NCBI RefSeq assembly: GCF_000239775.1
Contig: NZ_CAFI01000114.1
Location: forward strand, 1 to 50,280
DNA length: 50,280 bases
Source of the DNA: Bradyrhizobium sp. ORS 375
GTDB taxonomy: Bacteria; Pseudomonadota; Alphaproteobacteria; Rhizobiales; Xanthobacteraceae
Direction of reading: 5' to 3'
A program made the translations under genes and the position numbers. Below, one piece after another: positions 43,857 through 50,280 of the stretch (positions within the stretch are counted from its first letter, which is position 1; every line of letters begins with the position of its first letter). Under the pieces are notes generated by a model that had not been told where the DNA came from, made no database searches, and saw only the letters and a list, made by a program, of their open reading frames with translations.

Positions 43857-45239
43857 ATGCCGTCGATCTTCGAGACCTCCTCCGCAGCGTCAGCGATCCC
43901 GATCACCTTCGTATCGAAGACGAGCTGGCCGGAGATCAAGGCGGGCTTGTCGACGGAGGCGCGCAACTTCGCCGAGGCTAATGTCTACACCGCCAAGCCC
44001 GGCAGCTGCCTGATCCTGCCCGGCGCCGACGGCCGCATCGCGCAGGTGCTGTTCGGCATCGAGGCCGACGACGCCAGGCACCGCGACCTGTTCCGGCCCG
44101 GCACCCTGCCCGGCCTGCTGCCCGCCGGCACCTACCGCTTCGCCAACGCGCCGCATGATAGCAGGCTCGCCGCGCTCGCCTTCGCGCTTGGCAGCTACCG
44201 CTTCGGCCGCTATCGCAAGATCGAGACGCCGGAGGTTCGCCTCGTGCCGCCCGCCGGTGTCGACGCTGCGGAGCTCGATCGTCTCGCCGAGGCCGCGACG
44301 CTGGCGCGCGATCTCGTCAACACGCCGTCCAACGACATGGGGCCGGAGGAGCTCGAGGCCGCCGCGAAGCAGGTCGCCGACCGCTTCGGTGCGCGTTTCA
44401 GCAGCATCGTCGGCGACGATCTGCTGGCGCAGAACTACCCACTCATCCATGTCGTCGGCCGCGCCTCGACGCGCGCGCCGCGGCTGATCGAGCTCAACTG
44501 GGGCGATGAATCGCATCCCAAGGTGACGCTGGTCGGCAAGGGCGTCTGCTTCGACACCGGCGGGCTCGACCTGAAGCCGTCGAGCAGCATGCTGCTGATG
44601 AAGAAGGACATGGGCGGCGCCGCCAACGTGCTGGCGCTGGCGCAGATGGTGATGGACGCCAAGCTCAAGCTGCAGCTGCGCGTGCTGATTCCGGCGGTCG
44701 AGAACGCCGTCGCCGGCAACGCCTTCCGGCCGATGGACGTGTTTCCGTCGCGCAAGGGTCCCACCGTCGAGATCGGCAACACCGATGCCGAGGGCCGGCT
44801 GATCCTCGCCGACGCGCTGGCGCTCGCCGACGAGGACAAGCCGGATCTCTTGATCGACATGGGCACGCTCACCGGAGCGGCGCGCGTCGCGCTCGGTCCC
44901 GAGCTGCCGCCGTTCTACACCAACGACGACGCGCTCGCCGCCGACGTCGCGCGCTGTGCGGCATCCGAGAACGATCCGCTGTGGCGCATGCCGCTCTGGG
45001 CACCCTACGATTCCTGGCTCGACTCCAAGGTCGCGACCATCAACAACGCGCCGTCCGGCGGCTTCGCCGGCTCGATCACCTGCGCGCTGTTCCTGCAGCG
45101 CTTCGTCGAGCATGCCAGGAGCTGGCTGCATCTCGACATCTTCGCCTGGACGCCGTCGGCAAAGCCGGGCCGTCCCGAGGGCGGCGAGTGCCAGGCCGCG
45201 CGTGCGCTCTACAAGCTCTTGAGCGAGCGCTATGGCTGA
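43857..45239 (+). CDS. M17 leucyl aminopeptidase family protein
   Basis: A 460-residue cytoplasmic metallo-aminopeptidase. The C-terminal catalytic domain has the family metal and active-site residues: VGKGVCFDTGGLDLKP, LMKKDMGGAANVLAL and the hallmark NTDAEGRLILADAL, with Lys, three Asp and Glu in place and the catalytic Arg in AEGR. The N-terminal domain (1-170) is the usual poorly conserved regulatory half. It is closer to PepB-like short forms than to PepA. The last codons overlap the start of an NlpC/P60 gene by 8 bases, so the two are coupled, perhaps for breakdown of cell-wall peptides. Confidence 0.94.
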   Translation: MPSIFETSSAASAIPITFVSKTSWPEIKAGLSTEARNFAEANVYTAKPGSCLILPGADGRIAQVLFGIEADDARHRDLFRPGTLPGLLPAGTYRFANAPHDSRLAALAFALGSYRFGRYRKIETPEVRLVPPAGVDAAELDRLAEAATLARDLVNTPSNDMGPEELEAAAKQVADRFGARFSSIVGDDLLAQNYPLIHVVGRASTRAPRLIELNWGDESHPKVTLVGKGVCFDTGGLDLKPSSSMLLMKKDMGGAANVLALAQMVMDAKLKLQLRVLIPAVENAVAGNAFRPMDVFPSRKGPTVEIGNTDAEGRLILADALALADEDKPDLLIDMGTLTGAARVALGPELPPFYTNDDALAADVARCAASENDPLWRMPLWAPYDSWLDSKVATINNAPSGGFAGSITCALFLQRFVEHARSWLHLDIFAWTPSAKPGRPEGGECQAARALYKLLSERYG

Positions 45240-46107
45240 TCTGCGGCTGACACCGGCGCGCGGCGACATCGCGGCCAGGCATCTCGAAGGTCAGGTCATC
45301 GCCGATCGCTTCGTCGACGGCGAGCCGCTCGTCGTCATCGATCCGATCGCGCCGCTGCGCCAGCAGCCGCACGCCGGCGCCGAGCTGGCGACTCAGGCCT
45401 TGAAGGGCGAACGCGTCACGATCTACGACCGCAATGGCGAGGGCTGGGCCTGGGGCCAGCTCGCGACCGACGGCTATGTCGGCTGGCTGCCGGACGCCGC
45501 TCTCGCATCCCCCGCCGCGGCTCCCACACACCGGATCAGCGCGCTGCGCAGCTTCGCGTTTCCCGGGCCGTCGATCAAGCTGCCGCCGGTGGAGACGCTG
45601 GTGATGGGCTCGACGATCGCGGTCACGCGCGAGGACGCGAGCTTCGTCGTGACGGCGGACGGGCAGTTCGTGCCGAAGCCGCACGTCGCGCCGCTTGATG
45701 CCGTCGTGCCCGACTTCGTTGCCGTGGCCGAGCGCTTCGTCGGCACGCCATATCTGTGGGGCGGCAAGAGCAGCCTCGGCATCGACTGCTCGGGCCTGGT
45801 GCAGGTGTCGCTGCAGGCCGCAGGCACCGCTTGCCCGCGCGACAGCGACATGCAGCTCGCGGCCCTGGGACACGCGCTGACTGATCATGAGCCTGCGCAG
45901 CTCCGTCGCGGCGACCTGATGTTCTGGAAGGGACACGTCGCCATCGTGCGCGATGCCGAGACGATCGTGCACGCCAACGCGTTTCACATGGCCACGCAGA
46001 TCGAGCCGGTCCGTGAGGCGATCGCGCGCATCAAGGCTGGGGGCAGCGAGGTGCTGGCGATCAAGCGGATGACCGCAACAACACCTCATCACGCCGGCAT
46101 GTCCTGA
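45232..46107 (+). CDS. NlpC/P60 cysteine peptidase with SH3-like domains
   Basis: A 291-residue peptidoglycan peptidase. Two bacterial SH3-like regions (about 35-90, APLRQQPHAGAELATQALKG; and 95-145) precede the NlpC/P60 domain at about 160-280. There GTPYLWGGKSSLGIDCSGLV carries the nucleophile Cys, GHVAIV the His and VHANAFH the third polar residue. No signal peptide is seen, so it may act on recycled muropeptides in the cytoplasm. The start lies within the previous gene (overlap 8 bases), indicating coupling with the aminopeptidase. Confidence 0.93.
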   Translation: MADLRLTPARGDIAARHLEGQVIADRFVDGEPLVVIDPIAPLRQQPHAGAELATQALKGERVTIYDRNGEGWAWGQLATDGYVGWLPDAALASPAAAPTHRISALRSFAFPGPSIKLPPVETLVMGSTIAVTREDASFVVTADGQFVPKPHVAPLDAVVPDFVAVAERFVGTPYLWGGKSSLGIDCSGLVQVSLQAAGTACPRDSDMQLAALGHALTDHEPAQLRRGDLMFWKGHVAIVRDAETIVHANAFHMATQIEPVREAIARIKAGGSEVLAIKRMTATTPHHAGMS

Positions 46108-46138
46108 CCATGCCACGAGTCGCGGTGCTCGTGACTGC

Positions 46139-46164
46139 GCCCTCTCCCGCAAGGGGGAGAGGGC
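46139..46164. repeat. Short palindromic repeat / terminator-like hairpin
   Basis: GCCCTCTCCC pairs with GGGAGAGGGC around six bases, 32 bases after the peptidase stop. It may end that transcript, though no T run follows. The type is common in repeat-rich gaps of this group. Confidence 0.6.
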
Positions 46165-46188
46165 ATAACCATTGGCAGCGTGATGATC

Positions 46189-46217
46189 GTGCCCACCGTT
46201 GTTGGAGCGGTGGGCAC
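46189..46217. repeat. Short palindromic repeat
   Basis: GTGCCCACCG pairs with CGGTGGGCAC around a nine-base loop. Second of several unrelated palindromes in this patch. Confidence 0.6.
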
Positions 46218-46286
46218 GGCGTACGACAGGCGCGGTCGGAGCAGCTGGCCGAGCAAGCGCCTTTGCCCACCTTACCGTCCTCCTCC

Positions 46287-46359
46287 GTCATTGCGAGCGT
46301 AGCGAAGCAATCCAGTGCCGAGCAAGGACTCTGGATTGCTTCGCTGCGCTCGCAATGAC
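46287..46359. repeat. Palindromic element related to 139-222
   Basis: Arms of 29 bases (46287-46315, 46331-46359) match at 28 positions and share GTCATTGCGAGCG...GAAGCAATCCAG with the left-edge copy. Confidence 0.85.
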
Positions 46360-46376
46360 GCGGAGAGAGCAGTGCA

Positions 46377-46580
46377 AGGTCAGATGCACCTGTCAAACAG
46401 CATGAGGGCGAGCGTCCGTATTCTCGCGGCATCTATTGCCCGAGCTTTGCGGAAGCATCCACCCTCGACATGTGAGAGGGCGCAGGGAAGGCCGGGTGCC
46501 GAGCGCACCCGTGGTTGCGTGCAGGAAAGCACGCGTAGTCGCCACAGGTACGGGCCGAACATCCGGCCTTCCCTGCGCGA
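46377..46580. repeat. Composite dispersed repeat, right copy
   Basis: 46437-46500 is similar, inverted, to bases 1-60, and weaker similarity runs down to about 46377. An inner inverted repeat pairs CGCAGGGAAGGCCGG (46481-46495) with 46563-46577. An open frame from 46315 to 46836 is made of these repeats and is not called as a gene. From 46581 to 46887 I see nothing else beyond possible continuation of the repeat. Confidence 0.7.
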
Positions 46581-46887
46581 TGGGTTGACGGCTTATACGT
46601 GCTCTCCCCAGGGACCGGCTGTCTTGCCCCTGTCAGTCACGGGCGTCATCAGCGCTCGCGACCTTGACGCCAGCATCGGGGCGCCAGGACCACACGATTT
46701 CACCGTCCGCATGATGCCGTTCGTCCGTGCGCACAGGCGCACGCAGCATCATCGCGGCCACCGCATCCCGCACCCGACGCCCGTGACGACGCGTTCGCCC
46801 CTCTCGTGGGACAGGACGTGCCATGAATGGCGCTGATTGCCCCGGGGCGCAAGCAATTTATTTTGATCAGAAACTATTGACCGATTT

Positions 46888-48189
46888 TCAGAACACTGAC
46901 CCGACGGGCAAATCAGCATCCGCGACAATGGCTGATGCCTTGTCGGGATCTCCAACTCGACGACGGAGCGCGACGCCGCCGGCCGCGCCGAGGCCGATCA
47001 CATAGACCCAGCCTTCGTTGACGCCGAAGACATTGCCGCTGACCAGCGAGCCGACGCATGTCTGCACGACGATCGTCAATCCGACCCACGCGATTCCGTC
47101 GCGGCCGCGGACCAGACGGATGTGACCGATCCACATGGCACCGAGCAGGACGAGACCGACCAGTCCCCATTGCCAGGCGACGTACAGGCTTTGGGTCTGC
47201 ACGTCGTGGCCTGTGCCGCGCATCTGCTGCGGCGGCCGGGCATCGGCGGCGAACGGCGGACGCATCGCGCCGGTGCCGTGGCCCAACAACGGCGCTTCGG
47301 CGAGCGACGCCATCGTGCGCCGCCAATCGGGCCGACCTTCCATCGCGCCGCCACCGCTGAGCGTCAGGTGGTGTTGCACCACGTTCTGCACGATCGGCCG
47401 GCTCAACAGCGGTGACGCCGCCCAGGCGACGCTGCCGGTCACCGCCGCAGCCCCCAGCAGCAGCATGGCCAAGCGCCTGCTGAGATGACGTATGGCCAGC
47501 ACGAGCATGAGGGTCGTGATGGCGATGCAGATCGTCTGCGCAGGCGTGACCAGCAACTCATGGCTGAAGAACAGCGCGCCCAGGCCGGCGAGAGCAAAGG
47601 CTGCTCCGGTTTGCCCCCGCAAATAGCCGACGAGAGCCGGGCCCACCAACGCGAGCGCACATAACGTGAATGGCTGATGCCGGCCGAGCGCCTGCTCGAC
47701 CGGCAGCGCTGCCGTCAGCGTCGACGGATCTGCCAGTGCGACCCATGACAGCATCATCATGATGGCCGATGACAGCACAAAGCCGATCAGCACCCAGAGG
47801 ACGCGATCCGAACGCCTGAAGTGTTGGAGCAGCAGGGGAAGCAGCAGCAGCTTCGACACCGGATTGACCGCCTGCAGTCCAAACTCCCACGGCCCATCAG
47901 ACCACAACACGCCGATATCGGCCAAGACGAACAGCGCAAGCGGCAGCGCGCAGGCCGGAAGCGCCAGGCTTCTGATGAGCTCGTCCCAATCGATGGTTGG
48001 AATCACCGCGATCGACCAGCCGACCATCAGCACCGTCGTCACCGTCGCCGACCATGGCAGCGCGACAGCGGCGAACATTGCGAGCAGATCGACGATCAGG
48101 ACATAGGCCGGGGCGTCCGCCCAGGGCTGCACGGCTCCGCCCGCCATTGCGGGATTCCGCGTGTCCGGAGCACGGCCCTCGACGTTCAT
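46888..48189 (-). CDS. O-antigen ligase-like membrane protein (Wzy/WaaL type)
   Basis: A 433-residue polytopic protein with about ten hydrophobic segments. A large loop near residues 290-345 carries GRPDWRRTMASLAEAPLLGHGTGA then HDVQTQSLYVAWQWG, the pattern of the catalytic periplasmic loop of O-antigen ligases and polymerases (Arg and His in the loop). It would join or polymerise surface polysaccharide. Start at ATG 48189 after a strong GGAGG; longer in-frame starts reach into the upstream control region. No other polysaccharide genes are in view, so it is isolated. Confidence 0.83.
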   Translation of the reverse strand: MNVEGRAPDTRNPAMAGGAVQPWADAPAYVLIVDLLAMFAAVALPWSATVTTVLMVGWSIAVIPTIDWDELIRSLALPACALPLALFVLADIGVLWSDGPWEFGLQAVNPVSKLLLLPLLLQHFRRSDRVLWVLIGFVLSSAIMMMLSWVALADPSTLTAALPVEQALGRHQPFTLCALALVGPALVGYLRGQTGAAFALAGLGALFFSHELLVTPAQTICIAITTLMLVLAIRHLSRRLAMLLLGAAAVTGSVAWAASPLLSRPIVQNVVQHHLTLSGGGAMEGRPDWRRTMASLAEAPLLGHGTGAMRPPFAADARPPQQMRGTGHDVQTQSLYVAWQWGLVGLVLLGAMWIGHIRLVRGRDGIAWVGLTIVVQTCVGSLVSGNVFGVNEGWVYVIGLGAAGGVALRRRVGDPDKASAIVADADLPVGSVF

Positions 48190-48339
48190 GAGATACGCCT
48201 CCTGGAGCATATCGAACTCCCCGATCAGACGGACCCGACGCGTGCGGCTGCAACGCGCCGGCTGCAACGTGACCGCTGCAAGTCGCCCTGGCACTGCCGC
48301 CGCGGCACGAGACCGTGGGTTGAACGTCGCCTTCAATAC

Positions 48340-48386
48340 GTGGGAATTTTTCACACGTCAACGAATGTGTGGGATTGTGTCCCACA
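48340..48386. promoter_or_regulatory. Two phased palindromes, candidate operators
   Basis: GTGGGA-N5-TCACAC (48340-48356) and TGTGGGA-N5-TCCCACA (48368-48386) share the GTGGGA-N5 layout with centres 29 bases apart, 24 bases before the DUF6502 gene and between divergent genes. They look like sites for a dimeric regulator, possibly the DUF6502 protein itself. Confidence 0.5.
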
Positions 48387-48409
48387 GTTCGGCCGGCTAA
48401 AATTTGGTC

Positions 48410-49258
48410 ATGAATCCGAAATCCAGGTTGCCCGCGCCGCTCACCGCAGCGCAGCTGCATGCCCCGCTGGCGCGGCTGCTGCGCCCGCTGGTGCGGCTAT
48501 GCATTCGCAGCGGGATGACGTTTCCTGCGTTGGCGCAGCTGCTGCGCGAGCTGTTCGTCAACGTCGCCGAGCACGATTTCGCGCTCGACGGCAAGCCGCA
48601 GACCGACAGCCGCGTCAGCCTGCTCACCGGGATCCATCGCAAGGAGGTGGCGCGGCTGCGCGGGGCCGGCGCGCCGGTCAACGTGGTGCCCACGACGTTG
48701 TCACGGACCAGCGCCATCATCGCGCACTGGCTCGCCGCCCCCGAGTTCACCGACCCCAGAGGCGACCCGCTGCCGCTGCCGCGAACGGCCGAAGGCGATG
48801 CGCCGTCATTCGAGGCTCTGGTCAGCACCATCACCAAGGACGTCCGTCCGCGCGCGGTGCTCGACGAATGGCTGGACCGCAATCTCGTCAGCATCGATGC
48901 CGATGACAACATCGTGCTGACGGACACCGGCTTCGTGCCCCGCGGCGACGACGACCGCAAATGGTACTATCTCGGCCGCAATCTGCATGATCATATCGCC
49001 GCCGCCGCCGCCAACGTGTCCGAGCCCGCGCCGCGCTTCATGGAGCGCGCGGTGCATTATGACGGGCTGTCGCCGAAGCTCGCCAGACGGCTCGAGGCGC
49101 GCTCGCGCGAGCTCGCGATGGAGGCGCTGAAGACCGCCAATCGCGAAGCCAACCGCGCGCTCGCCAAGGACAAGGGCGGCGATGCCCGCTGGAATTTCGG
49201 CGTCTACATCTATTTGGAAGAGCCGAAGGATACGCCTGAGGAAGGCGGCCCATCATGA
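48410..49258 (+). CDS. DUF6502 family protein, probable DNA-binding
   Basis: A 282-residue soluble protein of unknown function. The N-terminal 100 residues are helical and include a helix-turn-helix-like stretch (SRVSLLTGIHRKEVARLR) after LCIRSGMTFPALAQLLRELF. A middle part reads VRPRAVLDEWLDRNLVSIDA with a short beta pair (DDNIVLTDTGFVPRG), like a winged helix, and the C-terminal half is helical. ATG 48410 is used; a TTG two codons before is possible. Its stop overlaps the DUF5666 gene start (ATGA). The pairing suggests that it controls or senses the state of that exported protein; this is inference. Confidence 0.8.
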   Translation: MNPKSRLPAPLTAAQLHAPLARLLRPLVRLCIRSGMTFPALAQLLRELFVNVAEHDFALDGKPQTDSRVSLLTGIHRKEVARLRGAGAPVNVVPTTLSRTSAIIAHWLAAPEFTDPRGDPLPLPRTAEGDAPSFEALVSTITKDVRPRAVLDEWLDRNLVSIDADDNIVLTDTGFVPRGDDDRKWYYLGRNLHDHIAAAAANVSEPAPRFMERAVHYDGLSPKLARRLEARSRELAMEALKTANREANRALAKDKGGDARWNFGVYIYLEEPKDTPEEGGPS

Positions 49259-50280
49259 GCAGGCGGCACGTCTCGCGCAGGGCGCTGCTCGCCGGCCTGT
49301 GGCTCGCCGGCACGTCGGCGCTGGCCTGGGGGCAGACCCGCAAAGGCGACGACCAGGGTATCGGCGGCACCGGCATCCGCGGCGGCCAGGATCAGGGCAT
49401 GGGCGGCACCGGCATCGTCGGCGTGATCCAGCGCTTCGGCAGCATCTTCGTCAATGGCGAGCGCGTCAGCTACGCGCCCAACGTGCCGGTCACGATCGAT
49501 GGCGAGGCCTCATCCGTGAAGGCGCTGAAGATTGGCCAGCTCGCCCGCGTGCTGGCGCAGCGCGACGCCCGGGGCGCGCTCAGCACGGGCCGCATCGAAA
49601 TCGTCAGCGAGGTCACCGGGCCGATCGAGGCGGTCAGGCCGGGCGAGCTCACCGTGCTCGGCCAGACCGTGATCTCGCCGGGCCAGGAAAGCTGGCGCAA
49701 GGTCGGCGCGGAGGTCGCGGTGTTCGGGCTAAGGCGCAGTGATGGCGTGATCGTCGCGAGCCTGGTGGACCCGCGCACGACGGCCACGAGCCGGGTCACC
49801 GGCGTCGTGGTCCGTGACCGCAACGGCGTGTCGATCGGCGGGCTGCGGCTCACCGGCGTCGACCAGGCGCTGGTCGGCCGGCGCGTGCAGGCCGAAGGCC
49901 GCGTGGCGCAGGGCGTAATGCAGGTTGCGCGGATCAGACCGGATGATCTGAAGGAGTTCGCCCGCGCCAGCCGGCTCCTGGTCGAAGGCTATGTCCAGCG
50001 CGTCGGCAACGAGCTGCGCTTCGGCTCCGGCTATGTCGCGCGCGACAACTCGCGCTTCCAGCCGGCGGGCGAAACGCGAGTCGTGCTCAACGCCGTGCCG
50101 GACGGCGCCGGTGGGCTGCGCGCCGAATCCGTGCAGGCGGTGACCCGCTTTCCCGGGGAATCCGTGCAAGGCCCGCAGATGCCGCGCGGCCAGGGTCCGG
50201 TGCAGGGACCGGGTGGTCCAGGTGGCCCGGGTGGCCGCAACGCTCCGAGCGGCCCGGGCGCGCCGCACAATCCGAGCCCA
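49255..50280 (+). CDS. DUF5666 exported protein (partial, cut by window end)
   Basis: At least 342 codons, open to the right edge. The N-terminus MSRRHVSRRALLAGLWLAGT resembles a twin-arginine signal (SRRALLA) with cleavage near ALA or AWG. Glycine-rich repeats follow (GIGGTGIRGGQDQGMGGTGI), then several DUF5666 units of about 70 residues with small beta-barrel character (VTGPIEAVRPGELTVLGQTV, SRVTGVVVRDRNGVSIGGL, LVEGYVQRVGNELRFGSGYV). The visible end is Gly/Pro-rich. It is coupled to the DUF6502 gene. The function is unknown; the repeats could bind polymer or metal outside the cytoplasm. Confidence 0.82.
   Translation, partial: MSRRHVSRRALLAGLWLAGTSALAWGQTRKGDDQGIGGTGIRGGQDQGMGGTGIVGVIQRFGSIFVNGERVSYAPNVPVTIDGEASSVKALKIGQLARVLAQRDARGALSTGRIEIVSEVTGPIEAVRPGELTVLGQTVISPGQESWRKVGAEVAVFGLRRSDGVIVASLVDPRTTATSRVTGVVVRDRNGVSIGGLRLTGVDQALVGRRVQAEGRVAQGVMQVARIRPDDLKEFARASRLLVEGYVQRVGNELRFGSGYVARDNSRFQPAGETRVVLNAVPDGAGGLRAESVQAVTRFPGESVQGPQMPRGQGPVQGPGGPGGPGGRNAPSGPGAPHNPSP

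Noticed and set aside
46315-46836. A 173-codon open frame
   Set aside because: It begins inside a palindrome and runs through dispersed repeat sequence; no domain or ribosome site is seen.

Overview
The window is about 50 kb of GC-rich alphaproteobacterial chromosome. It resembles Bradyrhizobium or a close relative in Nitrobacteraceae. The reasons are the PhyR-NepR-EcfG general stress locus, a urt-ure urea cluster, a Caulobacter-type cpa/tad pilus cluster, a long infA paralog beside a DEAD-box helicase and a cold-shock gene, and the style of short palindromic repeats between genes. No rRNA, tRNA, prophage, transposase or CRISPR array was recognised. Most of it looks like core chromosome, with one repeat-rich patch near 46.1-46.6 kb and a related patch at the left edge.

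Layout. 1-444 holds dispersed repeats. 445-2838 holds malate synthase G and a 51-residue membrane protein. 3025-5118 is a chemoreceptor. 5132-8868 holds cell-envelope genes: a DUF2865 protein, an L,D-transpeptidase, an AI-2E-family permease, a DUF883-like protein and a holin-like membrane protein. Several of these carry GGAAC-N16/17-CGTT promoters of the sigma-EcfG type. 8903-10111 holds a small secreted or anchored protein and a TonB-C protein. 10233-13773 is the general stress response core: phyR divergent from nepR-ecfG, followed by an HWE-family sensor kinase. 14065-26215, all on the minus strand, reads urtABCDE-ureDAB-(HD hydrolase)-ureC-(ABM monooxygenase)-ureEFG. This covers urea uptake, nickel urease and its maturation factors, and a sigma-54 promoter sits in front of urtA.

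26725-28994 is a cold/RNA module: DEAD-box helicase, IF-1 paralog and cold-shock protein. 29210-43656 is the Tad/Flp pilus region. It has minor pilins TadE/TadG-like, an orphan secretin N-domain protein, a sterol-desaturase-family gene, Flp pilin, prepilin peptidase CpaA, then cpaBCDEF-tadBC. An M20 amidohydrolase gene and the TPR lipoprotein TadD follow. CtrA-like boxes lie before cpaB and before tadD. 43857-46107 is a translationally coupled M17 aminopeptidase and NlpC/P60 peptidase pair. 46108-46887 is a repeat mosaic. 46888-48189 is an O-antigen-ligase-like membrane protein. 48410-50280 is a coupled DUF6502-DUF5666 pair, preceded by two phased palindromes and cut by the window end.

How the genes fit together. 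Stress-activated PhyR should sequester NepR and release EcfG. Promoter matches suggest that EcfG in turn drives neighbouring envelope genes. Nitrogen limitation, through NtrC and sigma-54, should drive urea import and hydrolysis. The least described parts are the MESH1-like alarmone hydrolase inside the urease operon, the HWE kinase with a damaged N-box, a possible EcfG-driven small RNA near 9.5 kb, and the DUF6502-DUF5666 pair with its operator-like palindromes.
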